Of a DNA stretch of 54,066 nt, positions 25,903-35,482 are shown piece after piece (positions within the stretch are counted from its first letter, which is position 1; each line of letters begins with the position of its first letter). The translations under genes and the position numbers were made by a program. The stretch lies in NCBI RefSeq assembly GCF_010550605.1, contig NZ_JAAGNI010000312.1:1-54066 (forward strand), read 5' to 3'. The notes beneath the pieces were generated by a model, which saw nothing but the letters and a program-made list of their open reading frames with translations, was not told where the DNA came from and did no database searches. The stretch is from Streptomyces sp. SID9727 (GTDB lineage Bacteria; Actinomycetota; Actinomycetes; Streptomycetales; Streptomycetaceae).

Positions 25903-27016
25903 GCTAGGTGTGTATCAGTCCGAGAGAACTCCTCCGACCTCCTCCGCGGCCCTCTTCGCCGGAGGCCCACCCGTCTGCCGCCCCGACGCGTACTCCGGGC
26001 AGCGCTGGACCTTCGGCTTCCCCGGCCGGCTCGTGGCGGAGGTGCACACGCGTGGTGCCCGCCTCCACGGCCTGTGGGTGCCGGACCGGAACGGCGACAT
26101 GGCCGACGTCGTCCTGGCGCCCGCCGACCCGGCCCTGACAGCCACCGCCGCCCGGTACTTCGGCGCCACCGTAGGCCGCTACGCCAATCGCATCGCGCAC
26201 GGCCGCTTCACCCTGGACGGCACGCCCCACCGGCTGACGACCCAGGAGAACGGCCACTGCCTGCACGGCGGGACGGACGGGTTCGACCACCGGGTCTGGG
26301 AAGCCGAAAGCGTGCACACCCCCGAGCGGACCGGGGTGCTCCTGCGCCTCCGCAGCCCCGACGGCGACCAGGGCTTCCCCGGGAACCTGGACGTCACGGT
26401 CTCCATGCTCATCGACCGGGACGGCGACCTCACCTTCTCCTACGCGGCGGCCACCGACGCCGCCACCCCGGTCAACCTGACCAACCACGCGTACTTCAAC
26501 CTCGGAGGCGAGGGCGCGGGCGACATCCTCGGCCACGAACTGACCGTCGAGGCGGCCCACTTCACGCCCGTCGGACCGGACCTCATCCCGCGCGGCGACC
26601 ATCTCCCCGTCACCGGAACACCGTTCGACCTGCGCCGGCCGCGCGTGATCGGCGAGGCACTGGCCTCCCCCGCTGGCCAACTCGCGGAGACGGGCGGCGG
26701 GTTCGACCACAACTTCGTACTGGAGGCGCTCCGGGACGACGCGCCGCGCACCGCCGCCGTCCTGTACGCCCCCGCCACGGGCCGCTCCCTGGAGGTGCTG
26801 ACCACCGAACCCGGCCTCCAGGTCTACACCGGGGGACAGCTCGACGGATCCGTCGTCGGCAAGGGCGGCGCGCGCTACCGGGCCGGCGCCGGCATCGCCC
26901 TGGAGACGCAGCACTTCCCCGACTCGCCCAACCGGCCCGGCGACCCGTCCACCGTGCTGCGACCCGGTGACGCGTACCGGTCGAGGACGGTCCTGCGGTT
27001 CGGCACCAGGGGCTGA
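25901..27016 (+). CDS. galM: Aldose 1-epimerase (mutarotase)
   Basis: About 371 residues. Family motifs are all present: YFGATVGRYANRIAHGRF, C-L-H-G-G-T-D-G-F-D-H-R-V-W, PVNLTNHAYFNLGG with the catalytic His, G-G-G-F-D-H-N-F, and I-A-L-E-T-Q-H-F-P-D-S-P-N with the catalytic Glu. It interconverts alpha and beta anomers of aldoses. The operator and neighbours place it in the arabinose regulon, so L-arabinose is a likely substrate. The N-terminus is uncertain: ATG at 25901 lies inside the operator-promoter region with no ribosome binding site, and GTG at 25910 may be the real leaderless start. It is convergent with the sugar transporter operon, with a 22-bp perfect hairpin between. Confidence 0.92.
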   Translation: MLGVYQSERTPPTSSAALFAGGPPVCRPDAYSGQRWTFGFPGRLVAEVHTRGARLHGLWVPDRNGDMADVVLAPADPALTATAARYFGATVGRYANRIAHGRFTLDGTPHRLTTQENGHCLHGGTDGFDHRVWEAESVHTPERTGVLLRLRSPDGDQGFPGNLDVTVSMLIDRDGDLTFSYAAATDAATPVNLTNHAYFNLGGEGAGDILGHELTVEAAHFTPVGPDLIPRGDHLPVTGTPFDLRRPRVIGEALASPAGQLAETGGGFDHNFVLEALRDDAPRTAAVLYAPATGRSLEVLTTEPGLQVYTGGQLDGSVVGKGGARYRAGAGIALETQHFPDSPNRPGDPSTVLRPGDAYRSRTVLRFGTRG

Positions 27017-27020
27017 GGAG

Positions 27021-27067
27021 ACGCGGCTGTGCCCGCCGGTTCACCGAACCGGCGGGCACAGCCGCGT
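27021..27067. terminator. Perfect 22-bp bidirectional hairpin terminator
   Basis: Arm 27021-27042 pairs with 27046-27067 without a mismatch (outer bases ACGCGG/CCGCGT, inner GGTTC/GAACC) around a three-base loop. It lies four bases after the galM stop and ten before the stop of the convergent permease gene. There is no T tract on either side. Confidence 0.85.
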
Positions 27068-27077
27068 CAGGGGCGGG

Positions 27078-28325
27078 TCAGGCGCCCGCCCTCCGCTTGT
27101 TCCACACGTCGAAGCCGACCGCCGCGAGCAGCACCAGGCCCTTGATGACCTGCTGCCAGTCGGTCCCGACCCCGACCAGGTTCATGCCGTTGTTGAGCAC
27201 ACCGAGGACCAGTCCGCCGATGATGGCTCCCAGGACGGTGCCCACACCGCCGCTCATCGACGCCCCGCCGATGAACGCGGCCGCGATGGCCTCCAGTTCG
27301 AAGTTCACCCCCGCCTTCGGGGAGGCCGCGTTGAAGCGCGCCGCGAAGACCAGACCGGCCAGCGCGGCGAGCATCCCCATGTTGAGGAAGACCGCGAAGG
27401 TCACCTTCCGGTCCTTGACCCCGGACAGCTTCGCGGCGGGCAGGTTGCCGCCGATCGCGTACACGTGGCGCCCGATCACCGCGTTGCGCATCACGTAGCC
27501 GAAGCCGACCAGCAGCACCGCCAGGATCAGCAGCACCACCGGCGCCCCCTTGTAGCTCGCCAGCAGCAGCGTCGTGACCAGCACGGCGGCGACCAGAGCC
27601 GTCACCTTCAGCGCGAACAGGCCCGTCGGCAGGGTCTCCAGCGTGAACTCGCGCTGCCGCCGCCGGTCCCGCAGCTCCTGGAACACCACGTACGCCGCCA
27701 GCCCCAGGCCCAGCACCAGCGTGATGTTGTGGTAGTTCGTCTCCGGCCCCACCTCGGGCAGGAAGCCGTTGGCGACCCGCTGCATGCCCTCCGGGAACGG
27801 GCCGAGCGTCTGGCCCTTGAGGAAGATCTCCGTCAGCCCCCGGAACAGCAGCATGCCCGCGAGCGTCACGATGAACGACGGGATGCCGACGTACGCGATG
27901 AAGAAGCCCTGGAGCGCCCCCGCGACGGCTCCGAGCAGCAGGGTGAGGACCACGGCGACCGGCCAGGCCAGATGGTGCTCGACCATGAGCACCGCCCCGA
28001 CGCCTCCGACCAGCGCCATCAGGGAGCCCACCGACAGGTCGATGTGCCCGGCGATGATGACGATCATCATGCCGATGGCCAGGATCAGGATGTAGCTGTT
28101 CTGGAGCACCAGGTTGGAGACGTTGCGCGGGAGCAGCAGGTCGCCCCCCGTCCAGACCTGGAACAGGAGCACGATCAGGCCGAGCGCGAAGAGCATGCCG
28201 TACTGGCGCATGTTCCGCCGCACGCCGTCCAGAAGGACCCGGACGACCGGGGCGGCCGTCGGCGGTGAACCTCCCTGGCCGGAGGGCGGGGTGGCCTTCG
28301 TGTGGGTGCTGACGTCGGTGCTCAT
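27078..28325 (-). CDS. Sugar ABC transporter permease (XylH/GguB type)
   Basis: A 415-residue inner-membrane permease of the CUT2 (monosaccharide) class. The MmsB-family core is clear: [20 protein letters not shown] with the G-x-I-D-L-S-V-G signature, [20 protein letters not shown], and [19 protein letters not shown]. It has an insertion near residues 195-255 typical of GguB/XylH rather than RbsC. The last gene of a three-gene minus-strand operon: its ATG overlaps the ATPase stop in an ATGA. It forms the membrane pore for the ChvE-like binding protein. In the arabinose locus the likely substrate is L-arabinose; related systems also carry xylose, galactose and glucose. Confidence 0.92.
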   Translation of the reverse strand: MSTDVSTHTKATPPSGQGGSPPTAAPVVRVLLDGVRRNMRQYGMLFALGLIVLLFQVWTGGDLLLPRNVSNLVLQNSYILILAIGMMIVIIAGHIDLSVGSLMALVGGVGAVLMVEHHLAWPVAVVLTLLLGAVAGALQGFFIAYVGIPSFIVTLAGMLLFRGLTEIFLKGQTLGPFPEGMQRVANGFLPEVGPETNYHNITLVLGLGLAAYVVFQELRDRRRQREFTLETLPTGLFALKVTALVAAVLVTTLLLASYKGAPVVLLILAVLLVGFGYVMRNAVIGRHVYAIGGNLPAAKLSGVKDRKVTFAVFLNMGMLAALAGLVFAARFNAASPKAGVNFELEAIAAAFIGGASMSGGVGTVLGAIIGGLVLGVLNNGMNLVGVGTDWQQVIKGLVLLAAVGFDVWNKRRAGA

Positions 28326-29944
28326 GCCTGCTGTCCTTCGGTGGGGGTGGTGCCCGCGGTGGCCACCGGTGGTACGGGGGTGTCCCGGGTCATGTGCCGC
28401 ATCAGCACTTCCTGCGTGGCGTCCTCACGGGCGACCTCGCCGGTCAGCCGGCCGGCGGCCATGGTGTACACGCGGTCGCACATGCCGAGCAGCTCGGGCA
28501 GCTCGGAGGAGATGAAGAGGACCGCCTTGCCCTCGGCGGCGAGCCGGTCGATCACGGTGTAGATCTCGAACTTGGCGCCCACGTCCACGCCGCGTGTGGG
28601 CTCGTCCAGGATGAGGACGTCCGGACCGGTGAGGATCCACTTGCTGAGGACGACCTTCTGCTGGTTGCCCCCGGAGAGCCGGCCGACCGGTTCCAGGACG
28701 TTCGGCGTCTTGATGTTCATGGTCCGCCGGTACCGCTCGGCCACCTTGCGTTCCTCGTGGCCGTCCACCACACCCCGGCGGGCGAGGGAGCCGAGCGAGG
28801 CGAGCGAGATGTTGCGGCCCACCGAGTCCCCGAGATCGAGGCCGTAGTGCTTGCGGTCCTCGGTGACGTACGCGATGCCGTGGCCGACCGCCTCGGGCAC
28901 CGTACGGGTGCGCACCTCGCGGCCGTCCCTGAGGACGGAGCCCCGCTCGTAGTGCCCGTACGAGCGCCCGAAGACGCTCATCGCGAGCTCGGTCCGGCCG
29001 GCGCCCATGAGCCCGGCGATGCCCACGATCTCGCCGCGCCGGACCTGGAGCGAGACCCCGTCGACCACCTTGCGGGCGCGGTCGAGCGGGTGGCGCACCG
29101 TCCAGTCCCTGACCTCCAGGGCGGGCCGGGTGTCGGTCTCGCCGGTGTACGGGGTGCGGTCGGGGAAGCGGCTGTCGAGGTCCCGGCCCACCATGCCGCG
29201 GATGATGCGCTCCTCGGTGGTGGCCGGGTCGTTGACGTCCAGGGTCTCGATGGACCGCCCGTCGCGCAGGATGGTGACGGAGTCGGCGATCCGGGCGATC
29301 TCGTTCAGCTTGTGCGAGATGATGATCGAGGTGATGCCCTGGTCCTTCAGCTCCCGCATCAGCCGCAGCAGCTTCGCGCTGTCCTCGTCGTTGAGCGCGG
29401 CGGTGGGCTCGTCCAGGATCAGCAGCCGGACGTCCTTCGCCAGCGCCTTCGCGATCTCCACCAACTGCTGCTTGCCCACGCCGATGTCGGCGACCCGCGT
29501 CTCCGGATGGTCGTCCAGACCGACCCGCTTGAGCAGCGCGGACGCGCGGCGCAGCGACTCGCGCCAGTCGATGATCCCGCGCCGGGCCGGCTCGTTGCCC
29601 AGGAAGACGTTCTCGGCGATCGACAGATGCGGGACGAGCGCGAGTTCCTGGTGGATGATGACGATCCCGCGCCGTTCGCTGGCCCGGATGTCCTTGAAGC
29701 GGCACGGTTCGCCGTCGAGGAGGATCTCACCCTCGTACGAGCCGTGCGGGTGGACGCCGGAAAGCACCTTCATGAGCGTCGACTTGCCGGCACCGTTCTC
29801 GCCGCACAGGGCGTGCACCTCGCCGCGCCGCACGGACAGGGTCACCTCGGAGAGCGCCCGGACTCCGGGGAACGTCTTGACGATGGACCGCATTTCGAGG
29901 ACGGGGCCGGGGGCGGCGGGGGCTTCGGGGGCGGCGGGGCTCAC
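28322..29944 (-). CDS. Sugar ABC transporter ATP-binding protein (XylG/GguA type)
   Basis: A 540-residue CUT2 ATPase with two fused nucleotide-binding domains. Domain 1 has Walker [10 protein letters not shown] (48-56) and Walker [12 protein letters not shown]. Domain 2 has a degenerate Walker A region ([14 protein letters not shown]), the signature L-S-G-G-N-Q-Q-K-V and [16 protein letters not shown]. This is the standard asymmetric arrangement of monosaccharide importers. The GTG start overlaps the binding-protein stop (GTGA), implying translational coupling. A much longer open frame (to 31066) is antisense-like in its first 370 residues and does not represent a fusion. Confidence 0.94.
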   Translation of the reverse strand: MSPAAPEAPAAPGPVLEMRSIVKTFPGVRALSEVTLSVRRGEVHALCGENGAGKSTLMKVLSGVHPHGSYEGEILLDGEPCRFKDIRASERRGIVIIHQELALVPHLSIAENVFLGNEPARRGIIDWRESLRRASALLKRVGLDDHPETRVADIGVGKQQLVEIAKALAKDVRLLILDEPTAALNDEDSAKLLRLMRELKDQGITSIIISHKLNEIARIADSVTILRDGRSIETLDVNDPATTEERIIRGMVGRDLDSRFPDRTPYTGETDTRPALEVRDWTVRHPLDRARKVVDGVSLQVRRGEIVGIAGLMGAGRTELAMSVFGRSYGHYERGSVLRDGREVRTRTVPEAVGHGIAYVTEDRKHYGLDLGDSVGRNISLASLGSLARRGVVDGHEERKVAERYRRTMNIKTPNVLEPVGRLSGGNQQKVVLSKWILTGPDVLILDEPTRGVDVGAKFEIYTVIDRLAAEGKAVLFISSELPELLGMCDRVYTMAAGRLTGEVAREDATQEVLMRHMTRDTPVPPVATAGTTPTEGQQA

Positions 29945-31050
29945 CCGAGCTCCTTGGCGTCGATGTAGCCGGAGTCGACCAGGACCTTCCGGTAGTTCGC
30001 CTTGTCGACGCTGACCGGGTCGAGCAGGAAGGCGGGCACGACCTTCTTGCCGTTGTCGTACGTGGACTCGTCGTTGACCTCGGGCTTCTTGCCGTTCAGT
30101 ACCGCGGTCACCATGTCCGCCGCGACCTGGGCCAGGGCGCGGGTGTCCTTGTAGACGGTCTGGGTCTGCTGGCCCGCGATGATCGACTTCACGGACGCGA
30201 CCTCCGCGTCCTGACCGGTGACGACCGGGAGCGGCTTGGACTTGCTCCCGTAGTCGTCGGACTTCAGGGCGGACAGGATGCCGATGGAGATGCCGTCGTA
30301 CGGGGAGAGCACCGCGTCGACGTGCGCGGAGGAGTACGAGGAGGTCAGCAGGTCGTCCATGCGCTTCTGCGCGGTCCCGCCGTCCCAGCGCAGCGTGGTC
30401 ACCTGGTTGAGCCGGGTCTGCTGGGAGCGCACGACCAGCTGCTTCTTGTCGAAGTAGGGCTTCAGCACCTTCATGGCGCCGTTGAAGAAGTACTTGGTGT
30501 TGTTGTCGTCGTTGGACCCGGCGAACAGCTCGATGTTGAACGGGCCCTTCTTCGCGCCGCCCTTCAGTCCGAGCTTGTCGACGATGTACGTGGCCTGGAG
30601 CTCGCCGACCTTCTCGTTGTCGAAGGAGGCGTAGTAGTCGACGTGCGGCGAGCCCAGGATGAGCCGGTCGTACGAGATCACGGGGATGTCGGCGTCCGCG
30701 GCCTGCTGGAGGACGTTGGACAGGGCCTCGCCGTTGATGGCGGCCACGACGAGCGCGTCGACGCCCTGCGTGATCATGTTCTCGATCTGGGCGACCTGCT
30801 GGTCGGGGTCGTCCTCCCCGTACTGGAGCGTGGTGGCGAAGCCGGCCTTCTTCAGGCTCGCGGTCATGTTCTTGCCGTCGGCGATCCACCGCTCGGAGGA
30901 CTTGGTCGGCATGGCGATGCCGATGGTGACGTCCTTCTTGTCCTTCTTCTCCTGGCTTCCTCCCGCGCTGTCCTGTCCGCAGGCGGTGAGGAGCAGGGCG
31001 CAGCCGGTGGTCACCGCCACGAGGGCGGACGCGGCTCGGAAGTTCTTCAT
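29941..31050 (-). CDS. Sugar-binding lipoprotein (ChvE/XylF type)
   Basis: A 369-residue secreted lipoprotein: signal peptide [20 protein letters not shown] with lipobox L-T-A-C (Cys24). A type I periplasmic-binding fold follows ([73 protein letters not shown]). This pattern is characteristic of ChvE and XylF, the multiple-monosaccharide receptors. It is the first gene of the importer operon, directly under an AraR-type operator, so L-arabinose is the likely ligand. The start MKNF has AGG eight bases upstream; MPMKNF at 31056 is the alternative. Confidence 0.93.
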   Translation of the reverse strand: MKNFRAASALVAVTTGCALLLTACGQDSAGGSQEKKDKKDVTIGIAMPTKSSERWIADGKNMTASLKKAGFATTLQYGEDDPDQQVAQIENMITQGVDALVVAAINGEALSNVLQQAADADIPVISYDRLILGSPHVDYYASFDNEKVGELQATYIVDKLGLKGGAKKGPFNIELFAGSNDDNNTKYFFNGAMKVLKPYFDKKQLVVRSQQTRLNQVTTLRWDGGTAQKRMDDLLTSSYSSAHVDAVLSPYDGISIGILSALKSDDYGSKSKPLPVVTGQDAEVASVKSIIAGQQTQTVYKDTRALAQVAADMVTAVLNGKKPEVNDESTYDNGKKVVPAFLLDPVSVDKANYRKVLVDSGYIDAKELG

Positions 31051-31098
31051 GGGCATGACCTGACAATCCCGTCGTCGCGGCGGCCTGGGTGAAGCTCG

Positions 31099-31128
31099 AT
31101 TGTTAGCGCTCGCATCAAGGGGGTGCAA
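31099..31128 (-). promoter_or_regulatory. Promoter and LacI-type operator of the ChvE-type importer operon
   Basis: On the minus strand: TTGCAC (31128-31123), 17-bp spacer, TAACAA (31105-31100), or AACAAT with an 18-bp spacer. The operator core, read on the plus strand as GTTAGCGCTCGC (31102-31113), overlaps spacer and -10 exactly as at araB. The binding-protein start lies about 50 bases downstream. Confidence 0.75.
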
Positions 31129-31242
31129 GGGTCCCCGGCGTCTTTTCTTGCGCCGGGGTGCGGTCGTAACCGGAGGAAAGGGAGGTAATCGTGGCGCATC
31201 CCGCAGGTTCCGCGTGTGGATTGTGTGATGCGCGGAGACGGG

Positions 31243-31271
31243 TGTGACCGCCGATTCGATCAGGGGTCACA
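31243..31271. promoter_or_regulatory. Inverted repeat in the divergent arabinose promoter region
   Basis: TGTGACC (31243-31249) and GGTCACA (31265-31271) form a perfect 7-bp inverted repeat with a 15-base centre, 17 bases upstream of the araB -35 box. It differs from the LacI-type operators and could be an activator site, for example for a Crp-like or other global regulator. That is speculation from position. Confidence 0.4.
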
Positions 31272-31287
31272 AAAGTGCACGCAGCCC

Positions 31288-31317
31288 TTGCCTCCAAGGA
31301 TTGTGAGCGCTAACAAT
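31288..31317 (+). promoter_or_regulatory. araB promoter with LacI-type operator
   Basis: TTGCCT (31288-31293), 17-bp spacer, TAACAA (31311-31316). The operator ATTGTGAGCGCTAACAAT (31300-31317) is an 18-bp palindrome with one mismatch and overlaps the -10. Repressor bound here would block RNA polymerase. The centre is 201 bp from the operator of the divergent importer operon, so looping is possible. Confidence 0.8.
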
Positions 31318-31368
31318 CAACGGGGGTCCGTTGCCGCCCCGCCCACCCCAGACGAGAGAGACCGCATC

Positions 31369-33075
31369 GTGACGCCACACGCCTCTTCCGACCCCGTCGA
31401 CCCGCACCTCCCCGACGCCTGCACGGTCGGAGTGGACTTCGGCACCCTGTCCGGGCGCGCCGTGGTGGTCAGGGTGCGGGACGGCGCCGAACTCGGCTCG
31501 GCGGTCCACGACTACCGCCACGCCGTCATCGAGGACCGCCTCCCGCTCACGGGCGTACCGCTGCCCCCCGACTGGGCGTTGCAGCACCCCGAGGACTGGC
31601 GCGACGTACTCCGTACCGCGGTCCCGGCGGCGGTCGAGGCCGCCGGGGTCGACCCGGCCCGCATCATCGGCATCGCCACCGACTTCACCGCCTGCACGGT
31701 CCTGCCGGCCACCGCGGAGGGCGTCCCGCTCGCCCTGCTGCCCGAGTGGTCCGACCACCCGCACGCCTGGCCGAAGCTGTGGAAGCACCACGCCGCGCAG
31801 GAGCAGGCCGACCGCATCAACGCCCTCGCGCACGACCGGGGCGAGAAGTGGATCAGCCGGTACGGCGGCAAGATCTCATCCGAGTGGCAGTTCGCCAAGG
31901 CCCTCCAGGTGCTGGAGGAGGATCCCGAGGTCTACGCCGCCTGCGCGCGCTGGATCGAGGCGGCCGACTGGATCGTCTGGCAGCTCACCGGCGCCGAATC
32001 GCGCAACACCTGCACCGCCGGCTACAAGGGCATCCACCAGGACGGCGCCTACCCCTCGCCCGATTTCCTCTCCCGGCTCCACCCGGAGTTCGCGGACTTC
32101 CCCGCCACCCGCCTGGAGCACCCGCTGTCGGCGCTGGGCTCCCGCGTCGGCGGCCTGAGCGGCCGCGCCGCGGCCTGGACCGGTCTGCCCGAGGGCATCG
32201 CCGTGGCCGCGGGCAACGTCGACGCGCACGTGGCGGCCCCCGCCGCCGGAGCCGTCGAGAACGGCCGGCTGCTCGCCATCATGGGCACCTCCACCTGCCA
32301 CGTGCTCAACGGCGCCACCCTCGCCGACGTCCCCGGCATCTGCGGGGTCGTCGAGGGCGGCGTCGTGGAAGGCGCCTACGGCTACGAGGCCGGGCAGAGC
32401 GCGGTCGGTGACATCTTCGCCTGGTGGCTCCGGCAGGGCGTACCGGACGACTACCGCACCGAGGCGAGGGACGCGGGGGAGGACCTGCACCAGCTCCTGA
32501 CCCGCAAGGCCGCCGGACAGCCGGTCGGCGCGCACGGCCTGGTCGCCCTGGACTGGATGAACGGCAACCGCTCCACCCTGGTCGACCACCACCTCTCCGG
32601 GGTCGTCGCGGGGCTCACCCTCGACACCCGCCCCGAGGACGTCTACCTCGCCCTGCTCGAATCCACCGCGTACGGCAACCGGGTCATCGTGGAGGCGTTC
32701 GAGGCCGGCGGGATTCCGGTCGAGGAGTTCATCGTCACCGGCGGGCTAAAGAAGAACGCCCTGCTCATGCAGATCTACGCCGACGTCCTGCGCCGCCCCG
32801 TCTCCCTCGGCACCTCCGAGCAGGGGCCCGCGCTCGGCTCGGCCATCCACGCCGCCGTGGCCGCGGGCGCGCACCCGGACGTCCGGACCGCCGCCGCCGC
32901 GATGGGGAGCGTCCAGCGGCACGCGTACACCCCGGACCCCGGCCGGGCGGACGCCTACGACGCGCTGTTCGCCGAATACCGCGCCCTCCACGACCACTTC
33001 GGCACCGGCGCCGATCTCCTCCTGCACCGTCTGCGCCGGATCCGCAACGCCGCGCGCACCGCCACCGCGGGCTGA
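31369..33075 (+). CDS. araB: L-ribulokinase
   Basis: A 568-residue FGGY-type sugar kinase of normal AraB length. Evidence: TVGVDFGTLSGRAVVVRVRD at the N-terminus, I-A-T-D-F-T-A-C-T, GEKWISRYGGKISSEWQFAK, WIEAADWIVWQLTGAESRNT, the ATP-domain M-G-T-S-T-C-H, and E-F-I-V-T-G-G-L-K-K-N. The D-F-T-A-C-T and W-I-S-R-Y-G-G-K-I-S-S-E-W segments are specific to ribulokinase rather than xylulokinase. It phosphorylates L-ribulose to L-ribulose 5-phosphate, step two of arabinose catabolism. The GTG start follows GAGAGA; araA starts 52 bases later in the same operon. Confidence 0.96.
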   Translation: MTPHASSDPVDPHLPDACTVGVDFGTLSGRAVVVRVRDGAELGSAVHDYRHAVIEDRLPLTGVPLPPDWALQHPEDWRDVLRTAVPAAVEAAGVDPARIIGIATDFTACTVLPATAEGVPLALLPEWSDHPHAWPKLWKHHAAQEQADRINALAHDRGEKWISRYGGKISSEWQFAKALQVLEEDPEVYAACARWIEAADWIVWQLTGAESRNTCTAGYKGIHQDGAYPSPDFLSRLHPEFADFPATRLEHPLSALGSRVGGLSGRAAAWTGLPEGIAVAAGNVDAHVAAPAAGAVENGRLLAIMGTSTCHVLNGATLADVPGICGVVEGGVVEGAYGYEAGQSAVGDIFAWWLRQGVPDDYRTEARDAGEDLHQLLTRKAAGQPVGAHGLVALDWMNGNRSTLVDHHLSGVVAGLTLDTRPEDVYLALLESTAYGNRVIVEAFEAGGIPVEEFIVTGGLKKNALLMQIYADVLRRPVSLGTSEQGPALGSAIHAAVAAGAHPDVRTAAAAMGSVQRHAYTPDPGRADAYDALFAEYRALHDHFGTGADLLLHRLRRIRNAARTATAG

Positions 33076-33126
33076 CCTGCCCAGGCCCGGACCCTTCTTT
33101 CCAGCACGACGAGGAGCACACCCGAC

Positions 33127-34635
33127 ATGACGCTCGCCCAGCCCGACCGCGAGATCTGGTTTCTCACCGGCAGCCAGTCCCTCTACGGCGACGAGACCCT
33201 GGCCCAGGTCGCCGACCAGTCACGGGTCATCCGCGACACCCTCGCGGACCAGCCGCAGATGACGGTGCGCGTGGTCTGGAAGCCCGTCCTCACCGACGCG
33301 GCCGCCATCCGCAGGGTCTGTCTCGACGCGAACGCCGACGACCGGTGCATCGGCCTCATCGCCTGGATGCACACCTTCTCCCCGGCCAAGATGTGGATCG
33401 CCGGCCTCGACGCCCTGCGCAAACCGCTGCTGCACCTGCACACCCAGGCCAACCGCCAACTGCCCTGGTCCACCATCGACATGGACTTCATGAACCTGAA
33501 CCAGGCCGCCCACGGCGACCGCGAGTTCGGTTTCGTGCAGACCCGCCTCGGCGTCCCCCGCAAGACCGTCGCCGGCCACGTCACCACCCCCGAGGTGGTC
33601 GACCGCATCGCCGGCTGGGCGCGCGCCGCCGTGGGCCGCGCCGAACTCGCCGGCCTCAGACTCGCCCGCTTCGGCGACAACATGCGCGACGTCGCCGTCA
33701 CCGAGGGCGACAAGGTCGAGGCCCAGCTGCGCTTCGGGGTCTCGGTCAACACCTACGGCGTCAACGACCTCGTCACCGCCGTGGACGCCGCCGACGAGAC
33801 CACCGTCACCGCGCTCGTCAAGGAGTACCAGGACCTCTACGCCCTCGCTCCCGAGCTGCGGCCGGGCGGCGAGCGCCACGAGTCCCTGCGCTACGCCGCC
33901 CGCATCGAAGCCGGTCTGCGCGCCTTCCTCACCGAGGGCGGCTTCCGCGCCTTCACCACCAACTTCGAGGACCTCGGCGGCCTGCGCCAGCTGCCCGGGC
34001 TCGCCGTCCAGCGCCTGATGGCCGACGGCTACGGCTTCGGCGGCGAGGGCGACTGGAAGACCTCCGTCCTGCTGCGCACGCTCAAGGCCATGGCGCACGG
34101 GCTGCCCGGCGGCACGTCGTTCATGGAGGACTACACCTACGACCTCACGCCCGGCCAGGAACTCATCCTCGGTGCCCACATGCTGGAGGTCTGCCCCACG
34201 CTCACCACGGCGACCCCCAGCTGCGAGATCCACCCGCTCTCCATCGGTGGCCGGGAGGACCCGGTCCGGCTGGTCTTCGACGCGGCCCCCGGCCCCGCCG
34301 TGGTCGTCGGGCTCGCGGACATGGGCGACCGCTTCCGGCTCGTCGCCAACCACATCGACGTCGTCACCCCGCCGGAGCCGCTGCCAGCGCTGCCGGTGGC
34401 CCGCGCCGTGTGGCGGCCCACCCCCGACCTGCGCACCTCCACCGAGGCATGGCTGACGGCCGGAGCACCGCACCACACCGTCCTCACCACCGCACTCGGC
34501 GGCGAGGAGCTGGAGGACCTCGCCGAGATGCTGCGCACCGAACTCGCCGTCATCGACCGGGACACCACCATCCGGAGCTTCACCCGCGAACTGCGCTGGA
34601 ACCAGGCGTACCACCGGCTGGCCCAGAGCCTGTGA
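33127..34635 (+). CDS. araA: L-arabinose isomerase
   Basis: A 502-residue protein of normal length. It starts with the typical [20 protein letters not shown], then [45 protein letters not shown], and the metal-ligand region ([28 protein letters not shown]). It converts L-arabinose to L-ribulose in the cytoplasm, using Mn(II) in known members. It lies between araB and araD. The ATG is ten bases after GAGGAG (33111-33116). A huge frame on the same strand (32424-34631) that continues into araD is only an out-of-frame shadow of araB and araA. Confidence 0.97.
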   Translation: MTLAQPDREIWFLTGSQSLYGDETLAQVADQSRVIRDTLADQPQMTVRVVWKPVLTDAAAIRRVCLDANADDRCIGLIAWMHTFSPAKMWIAGLDALRKPLLHLHTQANRQLPWSTIDMDFMNLNQAAHGDREFGFVQTRLGVPRKTVAGHVTTPEVVDRIAGWARAAVGRAELAGLRLARFGDNMRDVAVTEGDKVEAQLRFGVSVNTYGVNDLVTAVDAADETTVTALVKEYQDLYALAPELRPGGERHESLRYAARIEAGLRAFLTEGGFRAFTTNFEDLGGLRQLPGLAVQRLMADGYGFGGEGDWKTSVLLRTLKAMAHGLPGGTSFMEDYTYDLTPGQELILGAHMLEVCPTLTTATPSCEIHPLSIGGREDPVRLVFDAAPGPAVVVGLADMGDRFRLVANHIDVVTPPEPLPALPVARAVWRPTPDLRTSTEAWLTAGAPHHTVLTTALGGEELEDLAEMLRTELAVIDRDTTIRSFTRELRWNQAYHRLAQSL

Positions 34636-34670
34636 CCGCCGCCGACACCTCCACCAGGACGGAGCCCTCC

Positions 34671-35384
34671 GTGACCGGGACCGTATCGGAAGAACTGCGC
34701 CGGGACGTACTCGAAGCCAACCTCCGCATCCCCCGGGCCGGGCTCGCCACCCTCACCTGGGGCAATGTGAGCGGTGTCGACCGGGAGGCCGGCGTCTTCG
34801 TCATCAAGCCGTCCGGGGTCCCCTACGACGCGCTGGGCGCCGACGACCTCGTCGTCGTCTCCCTCGCCGACGGAAGCGTCGTGGAGGGCCGGCTCCGCCC
34901 CTCGACCGACACCGAGACCCACCGCAGCCTCTACCTCGCCTTCCCCTCGATCGGCGGGGTGACCCACACCCACTCCACCCACGCCGTCGCCTTCGCCCAG
35001 GCCCGACGAGCGATTCCGGTGCTCGGAACGACCCACGCCGACACCTTCAACGGGCCCGTGCCGGTCACCGCCGCGCTGACGCCCGAGCAGTGTGCCGAGG
35101 ACTACGAGTACAACACCGGGCAGGTCATCGTGGACCTCCTGGAGCGCGACGACGACCGGGCCGGAGAGGTGCCCGGCGCCCTGGTCGCCCACCACGGCCC
35201 GTTCACCTGGGGCGCCGACGCGACCAAGTCCCTGGAGCACGCGATCATCTGCGAGGCGGTCGCCGAGATGGCCCTGCACACCATCGCCCTGGGCGCGGTG
35301 GAGCCCCCGCCCCACCTGCTGGACCGCCACTTCACCCGCAAACACGGCCCGGACGCCTACTACGGCAACCCCGGAGCCGCGTGA
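34671..35384 (+). CDS. araD: L-ribulose-5-phosphate 4-epimerase
   Basis: A 237-residue class II aldolase-fold enzyme. Zinc-binding T-H-T-H-S-T-H-A-V-A-F-A-Q-A, then TTHADTFNGPVPVTAALTPE, H-H-G-P-F-T-W-G, and C-terminal L-L-D-R-H-F-T-R-K-H-G-P-D-A-Y-Y-G, which is the family ending. It converts L-ribulose 5-phosphate to D-xylulose 5-phosphate, feeding the pentose phosphate pathway. I chose the GTG at 34671, six bases after GGAG (34661-34664). A GTG at 34632 overlapping the araA stop as GTGA is a strong alternative and would imply translational coupling (250 residues). Confidence 0.96.
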   Translation: MTGTVSEELRRDVLEANLRIPRAGLATLTWGNVSGVDREAGVFVIKPSGVPYDALGADDLVVVSLADGSVVEGRLRPSTDTETHRSLYLAFPSIGGVTHTHSTHAVAFAQARRAIPVLGTTHADTFNGPVPVTAALTPEQCAEDYEYNTGQVIVDLLERDDDRAGEVPGALVAHHGPFTWGADATKSLEHAIICEAVAEMALHTIALGAVEPPPHLLDRHFTRKHGPDAYYGNPGAA

Positions 35385-35405
35385 CCACCGCACATCACGC
35401 CTGCC

Positions 35406-35434
35406 AGGGCCTCGCACACCGTGTGCGGGGCCCT
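35406..35434. terminator. Terminator between araD and araR (convergent)
   Basis: A near-perfect inverted repeat: AGGGCCTCGCACA pairs with TGTGCGGGGCCCT with one G-T pair and a short loop, 21 bases after the araD stop. The araR stop is 49 bases further on the other strand, so it can serve both genes. Confidence 0.7.
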
Positions 35435-35482
35435 TGGCACCGGTAGCCGCACGCCCCCGGGCACGGCCTGCCGGTGGCCCGG

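Noticed and set aside
29945..31066. Apparent N-terminal fusion of about 370 residues to the ChvE-system ATPase
   Set aside because: It is an out-of-frame reading of the binding-protein gene. The ATPase begins at the GTG that overlaps the binding-protein stop.
32424..34631. Very long plus-strand frame through araB and araA that continues into araD
   Set aside because: The upstream part is an Arg/Pro-rich out-of-frame reading of araB and araA; only the last 237-250 codons match a real protein (AraD). It is not a fusion.
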